From the NCBI RefSeq assembly GCF_017303275.1, contig NZ_JAFKOJ010000003.1:62001-126000 (forward strand): a stretch of 64,000 bases of DNA, written 5' to 3'. Made by a program: the position numbers and the translations under genes. Of the stretch, positions 36,338 through 43,419 are shown one piece after another. This DNA is from Bacillus sp. NTK034. Lineage in GTDB: Bacteria > Bacillota > Bacilli > Bacillales > Cytobacillaceae. Each line of letters starts with the position of its first letter. Position 1 is the stretch's first letter. The notes beneath the pieces are model-generated. The model had not been told where the DNA came from, made no database searches, and saw only the letters and a program-made list of their open reading frames with translations.

Positions 36338-36430
36338 ATGGGTACCTTTGAAGTGTTGTCTTTGATGATCAGTTTCGGTATGTTTGTTATCGCCATGCTC
36401 CAGTTCACAAATAGAGACAGGGATTCATGA
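36338..36430 (+). CDS. Holin-like small toxin (Hol-Tox/TxpA-BsrG type), 30 residues
   Basis: The peptide starts MGTFEVLSLMISFGMFVIAM and ends with a charged NRDRDS tail. A single membrane helix (about 5-22) after a short TFE start is typical of putative holin-like toxins and of the type I toxins TxpA and BsrG. AAGGAGGCGATG stands 10 nt before ATG, and its own terminator follows at once. In type I systems the antitoxin is an antisense RNA overlapping the 3' end. Here the minus-strand thioredoxin gene runs toward it with no stop before 36245. The ORF is short, but start site, helix and terminator all agree. Confidence 0.75.
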   Translation: MGTFEVLSLMISFGMFVIAMLQFTNRDRDS

Positions 36431-36456
36431 ACACGCTCTCAAGCGTGTTTTTTTTC
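36431..36456 (+). terminator. Terminator of the small toxin gene
   Basis: ACACGCT, CTCA loop, AGCGTGT, then eight T; it starts directly after the stop codon. Confidence 0.9.
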
Positions 36457-36460
36457 GTCT

Positions 36461-36973
36461 TTAGTTGGAAAGCTCCTCATATTCTTTCTTAATTTCTTCT
36501 GCGGTTTTATCTATTTCTTCTCCCCAATGGTCATTGACCTTGTTGAACACAATATTGCCTTTTGTATCCATTAAAGCGTAGCCTCTATAGGCTGCGTCAC
36601 CATTTTTCATATCAGCCTTTTCAATGAGCTTCATTTCAGGATCTGACACAAATGGGAGGCTGTGCCCCATTTTTTCTTCAAGCGCATTATACAGCTCAAG
36701 CTGCTGCTCAGGCTGATCGTTGCTGACGATGTACATGTTGGCGTCCATGCCTTCTAATTTATCCATATTCTGATGCAACTCGACCAGTTGCTGCTGACAG
36801 AGTCCTCAGGTGTATGTCGTGATAAAGAAGAAAACACTTGGCTTGTCCTGCGGGAAGGTAACTTCATTGCTGGTTTGGTCCTTTAAGGTGATCGCTTCCT
36901 GTGCCTGATCTTTACCGCAGGCTGTCAGAACAAGAAGCAGGATTCCTAATAAAATCATGAATTTTTTCTTCAT
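36461..36973 (-). CDS. Thioredoxin-like lipoprotein with in-frame UGA, probable selenoprotein
   Basis: Read through one UGA (36806-36808), the frame gives 170 residues. Residues 1-19 are a lipoprotein signal with lipobox LTAC (C19). The redox centre reads TTYT-U-GLC-QQQ: the UGA is exactly the first position of a thioredoxin-type CxxC, giving U56-G-L-C59. Sequence after the UGA continues as a normal redoxin fold (NMYIVSNDQPEQQLELY, GYALMDTKGNIVF). A SECIS-like hairpin lies 20 nt after the UGA. GGAG precedes ATG 36973. It would act outside the membrane as a reductase or peroxide-linked redox protein. A stop mutation is the alternative, but would have to have hit that codon by chance. Sec machinery must be encoded elsewhere. 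Confidence 0.82.
36775..36808 (-). promoter_or_regulatory. UGA codon and bacterial SECIS-like hairpin
   Basis: On the minus strand, the UGA (36808-36806) is followed after 20 nt by a GGTCG loop closed by a perfect 6-bp stem GCAACT/AGTTGC (36791-36775). A GG at the start of a small apical loop, 16-37 nt after the UGA, is what SelB-recognised bacterial SECIS elements need; the E. coli fdhF element also has GGUC in its loop. Confidence 0.78.
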
Positions 36974-37182
36974 AAGATCTCCAATTCCTTGTAGTTGTTA
37001 TCCTCTCATTATGGCTATATTTTTAGTTTTTCTCAATAAAAATGCTTAAGTGTGCGAACGAATGTAGTTTCTCCCAGTTATTCCTGAGGAAGCGCTCAAT
37101 CATAAAACAAACACACCCCTATTTAAAAGAGTGTGCGTTTTATGGAATATTTATTACTTTTGAGGTAATAACCGGGGAAATT

Positions 37183-37356
37183 CTAAAGGATGAATTTGCT
37201 GCGCTGCACCCTATAAATGAGCTTATCGAGCTCCTCTGAGTACATGAGCGTTTCTGGGTGTGACAATCCCTTGCTTTTTCCAACAGAAATCATCTTTTTG
37301 CGCAGGACATCGATGTCATGATGAAGTTTTTTTATAGTAGTCGAAGTTGTGGTCAT
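37183..37356 (-). CDS. Spo0E-like aspartyl-phosphate phosphatase, 57 residues
   Basis: The peptide opens MTTTSTTIKKLHHDIDVLRK and contains YSEELDKLIYRVQ, matching the S-x-E-L-D signature of Spo0E-family phosphatases. These small helical hairpins dephosphorylate Spo0A~P and delay sporulation. TTAGGAG stands 8 nt before the ATG. It is a single gene about 4 kb from the sporulation-type kinase, with which it may act in opposition; this is inference. An antisense ORF on the plus strand over the same region has no ribosome site or family match. Confidence 0.8.
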   Translation of the reverse strand: MTTTSTTIKKLHHDIDVLRKKMISVGKSKGLSHPETLMYSEELDKLIYRVQRSKFIL

Positions 37357-37541
37357 TGATTCGGCTCCTAATCAGGGGATGAAATACTATATTCTATTAT
37401 CGACAAATTAAACTGCAAATAAACAGATTCGACAAAACTTATAAAAAGATTACAAGTTTCTACATTAAAGACTTTCTAGTGAATGAGGCCTATTTCGAAA
37501 TGCTTGTATTAATATTCCTGTAAACTATTATTCTTCCAGAC

Positions 37542-37605
37542 TTTACATAGACTTATAACAGGGTTAATATTTCGTCACTATTCTTAATGTGTAAACCATT
37601 ATAGA
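37542..37605 (+). promoter_or_regulatory. Candidate PhoP box and promoter of glpQ
   Basis: Four TTAACA-like hexamers at an exact 11-bp step: TTTACA 37542, TTATAA 37553, TTAATA 37564, TCACTA 37575. About 20 nt further on is TATAGA (37600-37605), a likely -10 with no good -35. This layout is that of Bacillus PhoP-activated promoters, and glpQ is a known Pho-regulated gene in B. subtilis. Confidence 0.65.
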
Positions 37606-37620
37606 TAGGGGACGAAGACA

Positions 37621-38472
37621 TTGAAAAAGAAAATGATTTCGGTAATTGGTGCGGCTGTCATTGGGCTGAATGTTTTTGGAGGAGGTGCAGCATTGGCAAA
37701 GGATATGCATAAGGACATTGTGAATGTATCGCATCGCGGTGCGTCAGCTTATGCACCTGAACATACATTCGCTTCATATGATATGGGCGAGAAAATGCAT
37801 GGGGATTATATCGAAATTGATTTGCAGATGACAAAGGATGGACATCTCATTGCGATGCATGACGTGACGCTTGACCGGACGACAAATGGAACAGGGTCCG
37901 TAAAGGATTATACTTTAAACGAAATTAAGCAGCTTGATGCAGGCAGCTGGTTTAACGAGAAGTACCCGTATGCAGCAAAAGCGGAATACGAAGGCTTAAA
38001 GGTGCCGACACTTGAAGAGGTTTTCAAGAAATTTGGAAAAAACAACAGCTACTACATTGAAACAAAATCACCGGATGTTTACCCTGGCATGGAAAAAGAA
38101 CTGCTTCGACTGGTTGATAAGTATAAGATTATTAAAAATAAATTGCTAGTACAGTCCTTCAGTCCTCAAAGCCTTAAAGTGATGAATGAATTGGACTCCT
38201 CAATTAAACTCGTACAATTAATTTCATATAAAGCGAACGCAGAAATTACTGATGCAGAGATTAAGGAAATCAAGCAATACGCGATGGGCATCGGTCCTAA
38301 TCATACGTATTTGAATGAGGAATATGTGCAAAAGGTTGTGAACAGCGGCCTTGAACTGCACCCGTATACGGTCAATGACAAGGAAAGAATGAAGCAGCTG
38401 ATAAACTGGGGAGTAACCGGTATGTTCACAAACCATCCGGATTTGCTGCATGAAGTGAAAAAAGGGAAATAA
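37621..38472 (+). CDS. glpQ: Secreted glycerophosphodiester phosphodiesterase
   Basis: 283 residues. A Sec signal peptide ends near A26 (GGAALA-KD). The GDPD domain follows with SHRGASAYAPEHT (H38, R39, E47), IEIDLQMTKDG (E65, D67), MHDVTLDRTT (H80), YIETKSP and FTNHPD. It cleaves glycerophosphodiesters outside the cell to sn-glycerol 3-phosphate, gaining phosphate. TTG start with AGGGGACG upstream; no ATG fits better, since the signal peptide begins here. The candidate Pho box upstream agrees with a role in phosphate starvation. Confidence 0.92.
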   Translation: MKKKMISVIGAAVIGLNVFGGGAALAKDMHKDIVNVSHRGASAYAPEHTFASYDMGEKMHGDYIEIDLQMTKDGHLIAMHDVTLDRTTNGTGSVKDYTLNEIKQLDAGSWFNEKYPYAAKAEYEGLKVPTLEEVFKKFGKNNSYYIETKSPDVYPGMEKELLRLVDKYKIIKNKLLVQSFSPQSLKVMNELDSSIKLVQLISYKANAEITDAEIKEIKQYAMGIGPNHTYLNEEYVQKVVNSGLELHPYTVNDKERMKQLINWGVTGMFTNHPDLLHEVKKGK

Positions 38473-38476
38473 ATAG

Positions 38477-38511
38477 AAAGAACTTCGGGGATCATTTCCG
38501 GAGTTCTTTTT
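38477..38511 (+). terminator. Terminator of glpQ
   Basis: AAAGAACTTCGG pairs with CCGGAGTTCTTT (12 bp, one G-U), then five T. Confidence 0.88.
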
Positions 38512-38556
38512 GTATATAAACCAACACCGCCATAGTGAAAAATTGCTAAAAAGGGC

Positions 38557-38585
38557 TTGAACATGTTATTTCAAAGTGATATGAT
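38557..38585 (+). promoter_or_regulatory. Sigma-A promoter of the OFA-transporter leader
   Basis: TTGAAC (38557-38562), 17-nt spacer, TATGAT (38580-38585) with an extended -10 TG. Start near 38592, giving a leader of about 250 nt. Confidence 0.82.
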
Positions 38586-38591
38586 TTTTTA

Positions 38592-38775
38592 TAGTTCAAA
38601 AATCTGTCACATTTTGATTTGAGATAGCGAACCTGTCGTCGGTTAAAATGTCATCAGATTCTATGAAGATTAACAGTTGGTCCTTTAAGCAGCGATTCCT
38701 GCTTGATACTAACCGTCAATCCTGCTTCGGCATGCCCAAATTCGGGAATGCGGGAGAGATTGGCGGTTTTTTTAT
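38592..38775 (+). promoter_or_regulatory. Unrecognised leader RNA with attenuator (copy 1)
   Basis: A hairpin AAGCAG-CGATTC-CTGCTT (38687-38704) is followed by GATACTAACCG. GTTGGT at 38676-38681 can pair with ACTAAC at 38708-38713, enclosing the hairpin. The tail overlaps the 5' arm of a long terminator (ACCGTCAATC 38712-38721 with GATTGGCGGT 38758-38767, then seven T), and CGGTTA at 38640-38645 could be a competing partner. The same core stands before the molybdopterin oxidoreductase gene. It fits no riboswitch class that I know. Confidence 0.7.
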
Positions 38776-38839
38776 TTCAAGAAACAATCCTGTAACCGCT
38801 TTAAAAAGCAGGATACGAGCATTATGAGGGGGAAAAAGA

Positions 38840-40102
38840 GTGAAAAAGACAAAAAATCGGTGGCTGATTGCCGCCTCGGCCGTTGGGATTCATATCTCAA
38901 TCGGTTCGGTTTACGCCTGGAGCAACTTTACCAATCCATTGATTGAGCAGTTTGGCTGGACATCAAAGGAGGTACAGCTGACCTTCAGTTTGGCGATCCT
39001 ATTCTTAGGGCTGTCAGCCGCATTCCTTGGCCATTTTGTTGAAAAGCATGGACCGAAAAAGGCTGGTCTTCTGGCAGCAGGATTCTTTGGAGCCGGCATG
39101 CTTGGAGCCGGTGTGGCAGTAAATATGGGGTCATTGCCATTTTTGTACATAACCTATGGTGTTCTTGGGGGAATTGGTCTGGGAGTCGGCTATATTGCTC
39201 CGGTCTCCACTCTGGTAAAATGGTTCCCGGACCGCCGTGGATTCGCAACCGGCCTCGCCATCATGGGATTTGGCTTCGCTGCAGCAGTAGCGAGCCCGGT
39301 CATGGATGGACTGATTAAATCTGTTGGGACATCAAACACGTTCTTCATTTTAGGTGCAGCTTACTTAATCATCATGACATTATCATCATTATATTTAGAA
39401 AAACCGCCTGCAGATTGGGCACCTGAAGGCATGAAAGAAAAAGCTGCAGCCGGAAAAATCAAAATCAAACAGGATTTGGCACAGTTAACGGCGAATGAAG
39501 CAGTAAAGACTTCCAGATTCTATTATTTATGGATCATGCTGTTCATTAATGTAACCTGCGGAATTGCGATTTTGTCCGCTGCAAAGCCACTGGCACAGGA
39601 AAGCATTGGCCTGACAACAGCTGAAGCGGCTACGCTCGTCGGTGTGCTTGGCATCTTTAATGGACTTGGCCGTCTGGCATGGGCATCCATTTCTGATTAC
39701 ATTGGCCGCCCGAATACGTATACGATTTTCTTCGTATCACAGATTGCTCTGTTCCTATTCCTGCCGATAACAAAAGAAGCCATTTTATTCCAGATCATGC
39801 TCGCCATTGTGTACACTATGTATGGCGGAGGCTTCTCTTCCATCCCGGCATTTATCGGTGATGTATTTGGAACAAAGCAGCTTGGCGCCATTCACGGATA
39901 CATTCTTACAGCTTGGGCTGCCGCAGGACTTGCAGGTCCAATGTTTGCAGCCTGGATGAAGGATTCAACAGGAAGCTATGCTTCAAGTCTGACAAGCTTT
40001 GCTGGACTTTTTGTGGTGGCGCTTATAGTGTCCATCCTGATCCGGTTCGATATTAAAAAATTGCGCAAGCAAAATGAAGCAAATAAGCGTATGGCAAGTT
40101 AA
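38840..40102 (+). CDS. OFA-family MFS transporter (oxalate/formate antiporter-like)
   Basis: 420 residues with 12 membrane helices. NRWLIAASAVGIHISIGSVY and WSNFTNPLIEQFGW at the start, GGIGLGVGYIAPVSTLVKWF in the first half and NGLGRLAWASISDYIGR in the second half are typical of OFA family members. Known members move oxalate, formate, pyruvate or related monocarboxylates. It starts with GTG, with GAGGGGG upstream. A shared leader motif with the molybdopterin oxidoreductase downstream suggests that the two are controlled by one signal. Confidence 0.85.
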   Translation: MKKTKNRWLIAASAVGIHISIGSVYAWSNFTNPLIEQFGWTSKEVQLTFSLAILFLGLSAAFLGHFVEKHGPKKAGLLAAGFFGAGMLGAGVAVNMGSLPFLYITYGVLGGIGLGVGYIAPVSTLVKWFPDRRGFATGLAIMGFGFAAAVASPVMDGLIKSVGTSNTFFILGAAYLIIMTLSSLYLEKPPADWAPEGMKEKAAAGKIKIKQDLAQLTANEAVKTSRFYYLWIMLFINVTCGIAILSAAKPLAQESIGLTTAEAATLVGVLGIFNGLGRLAWASISDYIGRPNTYTIFFVSQIALFLFLPITKEAILFQIMLAIVYTMYGGGFSSIPAFIGDVFGTKQLGAIHGYILTAWAAAGLAGPMFAAWMKDSTGSYASSLTSFAGLFVVALIVSILIRFDIKKLRKQNEANKRMAS

Positions 40103-40133
40103 ATTAAATAAAAACAGCATTCAAGATAGATAG

Positions 40134-40366
40134 TGTCTAGCTCCAGCGCCTAGCCCCTCGGGTCATAAGCCAAATCACTCCAGAAATCAGGACAAGGAAC
40201 GCTTCGTCAGCGATACATCGCCCGACCAAAGCTTGTTTGGGAGGTTTCCTGCGTGATTCGTCTTATGCCTGTCGAACTTGCACAGGATGTGCGGGCTTCA
40301 ACGTTTGCCACAGGACGTGGCGGTTTTTAGTTGAAGTTCATCTCAGCAAGGCGCTTCCGCTTTTCT
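40134..40366. repeat. Dispersed 230-bp extragenic element with nested inverted repeats
   Basis: The outer ends (GCTCCAGCGCCTAG and AAGGCGCTTCCGC) are imperfect inverted repeats; inside, CATAAGCCAAATCAC (40165-40179) pairs with GTGATTCGTCTTATG (40253-40267). It can fold into one long hairpin. Elements with TAGCTCCAGCGCC ends recur between genes in Bacillaceae, from memory. A relic is at 25372-25410. Confidence 0.65.
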
Positions 40367-40368
40367 TA

Positions 40369-40456
40369 TGGTATGGCACTTGGCAGCGATCCTGCTAAAG
40401 ACTAACCGCCGCAGAAATCAGCATCTAGTAGTAGAGGCTTTTTGCGGTGGTTTTTT
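40369..40456 (+). promoter_or_regulatory. Unrecognised leader RNA with attenuator (copy 2)
   Basis: Hairpin TGGCAG-CGATC-CTGCTA (40381-40397) followed by AAGACTAACCG, as in copy 1. TGGT at 40369-40372 can pair with ACTA at 40401-40404. The tail is the 5' arm of a terminator: AACCGCCGCA (40404-40413) with TGCGGTGGTT (40443-40452), then T. It abuts the 230-bp repeat and lies 120 nt before the gene it would control. No promoter of its own is clear. Confidence 0.68.
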
Positions 40457-40575
40457 ATGCAAAAAGGTCAAATTTATTCCATTTGGCCATATACAATAAT
40501 AAACGCTATTTAAACATTGGAAATTAAGAGATTCAGGATCTCTATTAAATAGAAAAAATCAAGGGAGTGTTTTAG

Positions 40576-42936
40576 GTGGGAAAAACAAAGCATCCAGGAC
40601 CTCAGAATAAAAAGGCAATGCCGGATCCGAAGCATTGGGTGAGCCCCATTCCATTTGGGCTCGGCAAAATAAAGCCGAAGCATATGAGGGATACAGCAAA
40701 AATCCTGTGGGAAAACAAAGATAATATCGGGTATGCCACGAATATTTTAACGAAAGGTGTATGTGACGGATGTGCCCTTGGCGTTTCCGGCCTTTATGAC
40801 CAGACACTTAAGGGGCCGCATGTATGTACTACAAGATTAAATGTCCTTCGTTTGAATACGGCCGGCGCAATTAAACCGGAAATTCTGCATGCTGATATCG
40901 ATGAGCTGCGCAAGTATGACAGCACCGAGCTTCGTAAATTGGGCCGCATTCCTTATCCGATGATCCGCAGAAAGGGAGAGCGCAAATTCTCCCGGATTAC
41001 TTGGGATGATGCCATGAACATGATTGCTGAAAAAATGAAGGTTCTAGATCCTAAACAGTATGCGTTTTACCTGACCAGCCGCGGAATTACGAATGAATCC
41101 TATTATGTGGCCGGAAAAGTTGCCCGCTTCCTGGGCACAAACCACATTGACAATGCGAGCCGAATCTGCCATTCGCCTTCAAAAACTGCGTTAAAGCGTT
41201 CCATCGGAGTAGGGGCTTCCACGGCCAACTACCTTGATTGGATTGGGACAGATGTCCTGTTATTCTGGGGCAGTGTGGCATCAAACAGCTCGCCAGTATC
41301 ATCCAAATACATGCTTGAAGCGAAGAAGAACGGCACGAAAATTATAGTCGTCAATCCATATAAAGAGCCGGCGATGGACAAATACTGGATTCCGTCAAAT
41401 CCTGAATCTGCTTTGTTCGGCACAAAAATCGCAGATGATTTTTATCAGGTAAATATCGGCGGAGATATTGCCTTTATGCATGGCATCATGAAACACTGGT
41501 TTGAAATGGAGAAAGCGGAGCGCGGTTCTGCCATCAATCATAAGTTTGTGAACGAGCATGTAAATGGCTACGAAGACTTGAAAAAGAAAGTGAAAGAGCA
41601 GTCATGGGAAGAGATTATTAAATCCTCTGGTGTAAGCAAAGAGCGTATCATTGAGCTTGCGGAACTGCTTGCGAACAGCAAAAATGCCGTCTATGCCTGG
41701 GCTCTTGGCCTGACCATGCATTCTTTTGCCACTGATAACATTTCACAGGTTGCGAATCTTGCGCTGCTTCGCGGTCATCTGGGCCGAAAACATAATGGGC
41801 TTATGCCATTCCGCGGCCATTCATCTGTACAGGGAAGCGGTGAAATGGGTGCAGATCCATTCGTATTGCCTGGCGGCGACTTTTATGGTGACAATTTCTC
41901 CCGCATTCAAAATCTATGGGGCTTCGAGCTTGAGAAATGGCAGGGTGATATTGTCGGGGTGACACTGGAGAATATTCTGCTCCCTGAAGACCATGAACGG
42001 AAAATCAAGCTTTACTATCTTTCAGGAGGTAACTTCCTTGAGACAATGCCAGACCCTGATTTTATCGAAAAAGCACTGTCCGAACTGGATATTCGTGTTC
42101 ACCAGGATATTATTTTGAATACATCTACACTGGTTGATGCGAAAGAAGCGGTCATCGTGCTTCCGGCTAAAACACGATATGAGCAGGAGGGCGGCGGTAC
42201 TTCCACTTCAACAGAACGGATGGTATACTTCAGCCCGGAAATTGAAGGGAATAAGAATAAAATTGAAGAGGCACGAGAGGAATGGAAAATCTACATTGAT
42301 CTTGCCAAACGCGTAAAGCCTGAAACTGCACATCTTGTTGAATTCAAAAATGCACAGGAAATCCGTGATGAAATTGCAGTGGCTAACCCTAGTTATGATG
42401 GCATCCAGCATCTGAAAAAAGCTGGGGATGTCTTCCAGTGGGGCGGGGCATGGTTATGTGAGGACGGCATCTGCCCGACTCCGGATGGAAAAGGCACACT
42501 TATTACCGTGGATATTCCCGACCTTGGTAAGAAAGAAGGCCAATTCATTGTAACGTCACGCCGCGGGAAGCAGTTTAATTCCATGGTCTATAAAGAGGTG
42601 GACCCGCTGAATGGTGCCGGACGATATGATGTACTAATAAACGCAGAAGATGGAAAGGATTTAAGCATTGCAGAGGGTGAAGGGATCGTCCTATACAATG
42701 GATTCGGAGTATTCCAGGGAAGAGCCAAATTCGTCGACATCGCCCGCGGCAACGTCGAAGTCCACTTCCCGGAAGGAAACTTCCTATTGCCAAGGGGCCG
42801 CTACGAAAAATTCGCTGGTATCCCTGACTACAACATCACGGTTACCCTCGAAAAAGCAGACCGCTACAATGCACGCAAAGACGTGGATTATAACGAAAAA
42901 CACATTGCTGAAGATGAAATAGATGCACCAGCATAA
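40576..42936 (+). CDS. Molybdopterin oxidoreductase, YdeP/FdhF-like alpha subunit
   Basis: 786 residues, the length of the YdeP-type (formate dehydrogenase alpha-like) family. An N-terminal cysteine group C63-x2-C66 (GVCDGCALG) and C84 (HVCTTR) could hold an iron-sulphur cluster. C198 in ASRICHSPSKTAL is at the metal-ligand position where FdhF-type enzymes have Sec or Cys. MPFRGHSSVQGSGEMG, RYEQEGGGTSTSTERM and the C-terminal molydop-binding domain (FIVTSRRGKQFNSM) follow. It is a cytoplasmic bis-MGD enzyme; formate is one candidate substrate, but YdeP itself is not a proven formate dehydrogenase. GTG start with AAGGGAGTG upstream. Confidence 0.85.
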   Translation: MGKTKHPGPQNKKAMPDPKHWVSPIPFGLGKIKPKHMRDTAKILWENKDNIGYATNILTKGVCDGCALGVSGLYDQTLKGPHVCTTRLNVLRLNTAGAIKPEILHADIDELRKYDSTELRKLGRIPYPMIRRKGERKFSRITWDDAMNMIAEKMKVLDPKQYAFYLTSRGITNESYYVAGKVARFLGTNHIDNASRICHSPSKTALKRSIGVGASTANYLDWIGTDVLLFWGSVASNSSPVSSKYMLEAKKNGTKIIVVNPYKEPAMDKYWIPSNPESALFGTKIADDFYQVNIGGDIAFMHGIMKHWFEMEKAERGSAINHKFVNEHVNGYEDLKKKVKEQSWEEIIKSSGVSKERIIELAELLANSKNAVYAWALGLTMHSFATDNISQVANLALLRGHLGRKHNGLMPFRGHSSVQGSGEMGADPFVLPGGDFYGDNFSRIQNLWGFELEKWQGDIVGVTLENILLPEDHERKIKLYYLSGGNFLETMPDPDFIEKALSELDIRVHQDIILNTSTLVDAKEAVIVLPAKTRYEQEGGGTSTSTERMVYFSPEIEGNKNKIEEAREEWKIYIDLAKRVKPETAHLVEFKNAQEIRDEIAVANPSYDGIQHLKKAGDVFQWGGAWLCEDGICPTPDGKGTLITVDIPDLGKKEGQFIVTSRRGKQFNSMVYKEVDPLNGAGRYDVLINAEDGKDLSIAEGEGIVLYNGFGVFQGRAKFVDIARGNVEVHFPEGNFLLPRGRYEKFAGIPDYNITVTLEKADRYNARKDVDYNEKHIAEDEIDAPA

Positions 42937-42943
42937 AAGGGAG

Positions 42944-42969
42944 AGAGATGGCTTAAGGCCATCTCTTTT
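42944..42969 (+). terminator. Terminator of the molybdopterin oxidoreductase gene
   Basis: AGAGATGGC, 5-nt loop, GCCATCTCT, then T-rich. Confidence 0.9.
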
Positions 42970-43025
42970 CTGTGTATTGAGAGGAAATTGCGATTAACGA
43001 CCAAATTGAATATGATTCAATGAAT

Positions 43026-43330
43026 ATGGTAGTTAATCCGGATGAATAAAGCCGAAAAAAGAGCTGCCTCAAGAAAAATGGTAGTTAATCCGGATGAATA
43101 AAGCCGAAAAGAGTGGTGCCTCGGGGAAAATGGTAGTTAATCTGAGTGAATAAAGCCGAAAAGAGAGGTGCCTAAGGAGAAATGGTAGTTAAACTGAGCG
43201 AACAAAGCCGAAAAGAGAGCCGCCTTAAGAAAAATAGCAGTAGTCTCCGAAAGAATTCCGACCAAAAGTGACAACATGAAAAATGGCACTTAATCCGAAT
43301 AAATAGCGCCGAAAAAATGCAGTAAATCTA
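43026..43330. repeat. Tandem array with exact 52-bp period (ATGGTAGTTAATCC type)
   Basis: Units start with ATGGTAGTTAA at 43026, 43078, 43130 and 43182, then a degenerate ATAGCAGTAGT at 43234 and ATGGCACTTAA at 43283. Within each unit ATGAATAAAGCCGAAAAGAG is well kept and GTGCCTAAGG varies. It fills the gap between the oxidoreductase terminator and the LysM gene. The sequence is unlike the 52-bp array at 48618, but the period is the same. No open frame runs through it. Confidence 0.85.
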
Positions 43331-43419
43331 TAACACCGCTTATGCCCAATTTTCAAAATAGGCCCGTCCCTCTGCGACATCCATTATTTCCCTTCGTCAT
43401 ATATAGTGAGGTGAAAATA

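Noticed and set aside
36461..36973. Pseudogene by nonsense mutation
   Set aside because: Not excluded, but the stop is exactly at the redox cysteine codon, a SECIS-like hairpin follows, and the rest of the frame is intact.
37042..37239. 65-codon ORF on the plus strand
   Set aside because: No ribosome site and no recognisable features; the minus strand there carries a convincing Spo0E-like gene.
38592..38775. ZTP, THF, preQ1, Moco or fluoride riboswitch
   Set aside because: The signature loops of these classes as I know them are not present; only a short hairpin followed by a tail resembles preQ1-I, and the loop and tail sequences do not fit.
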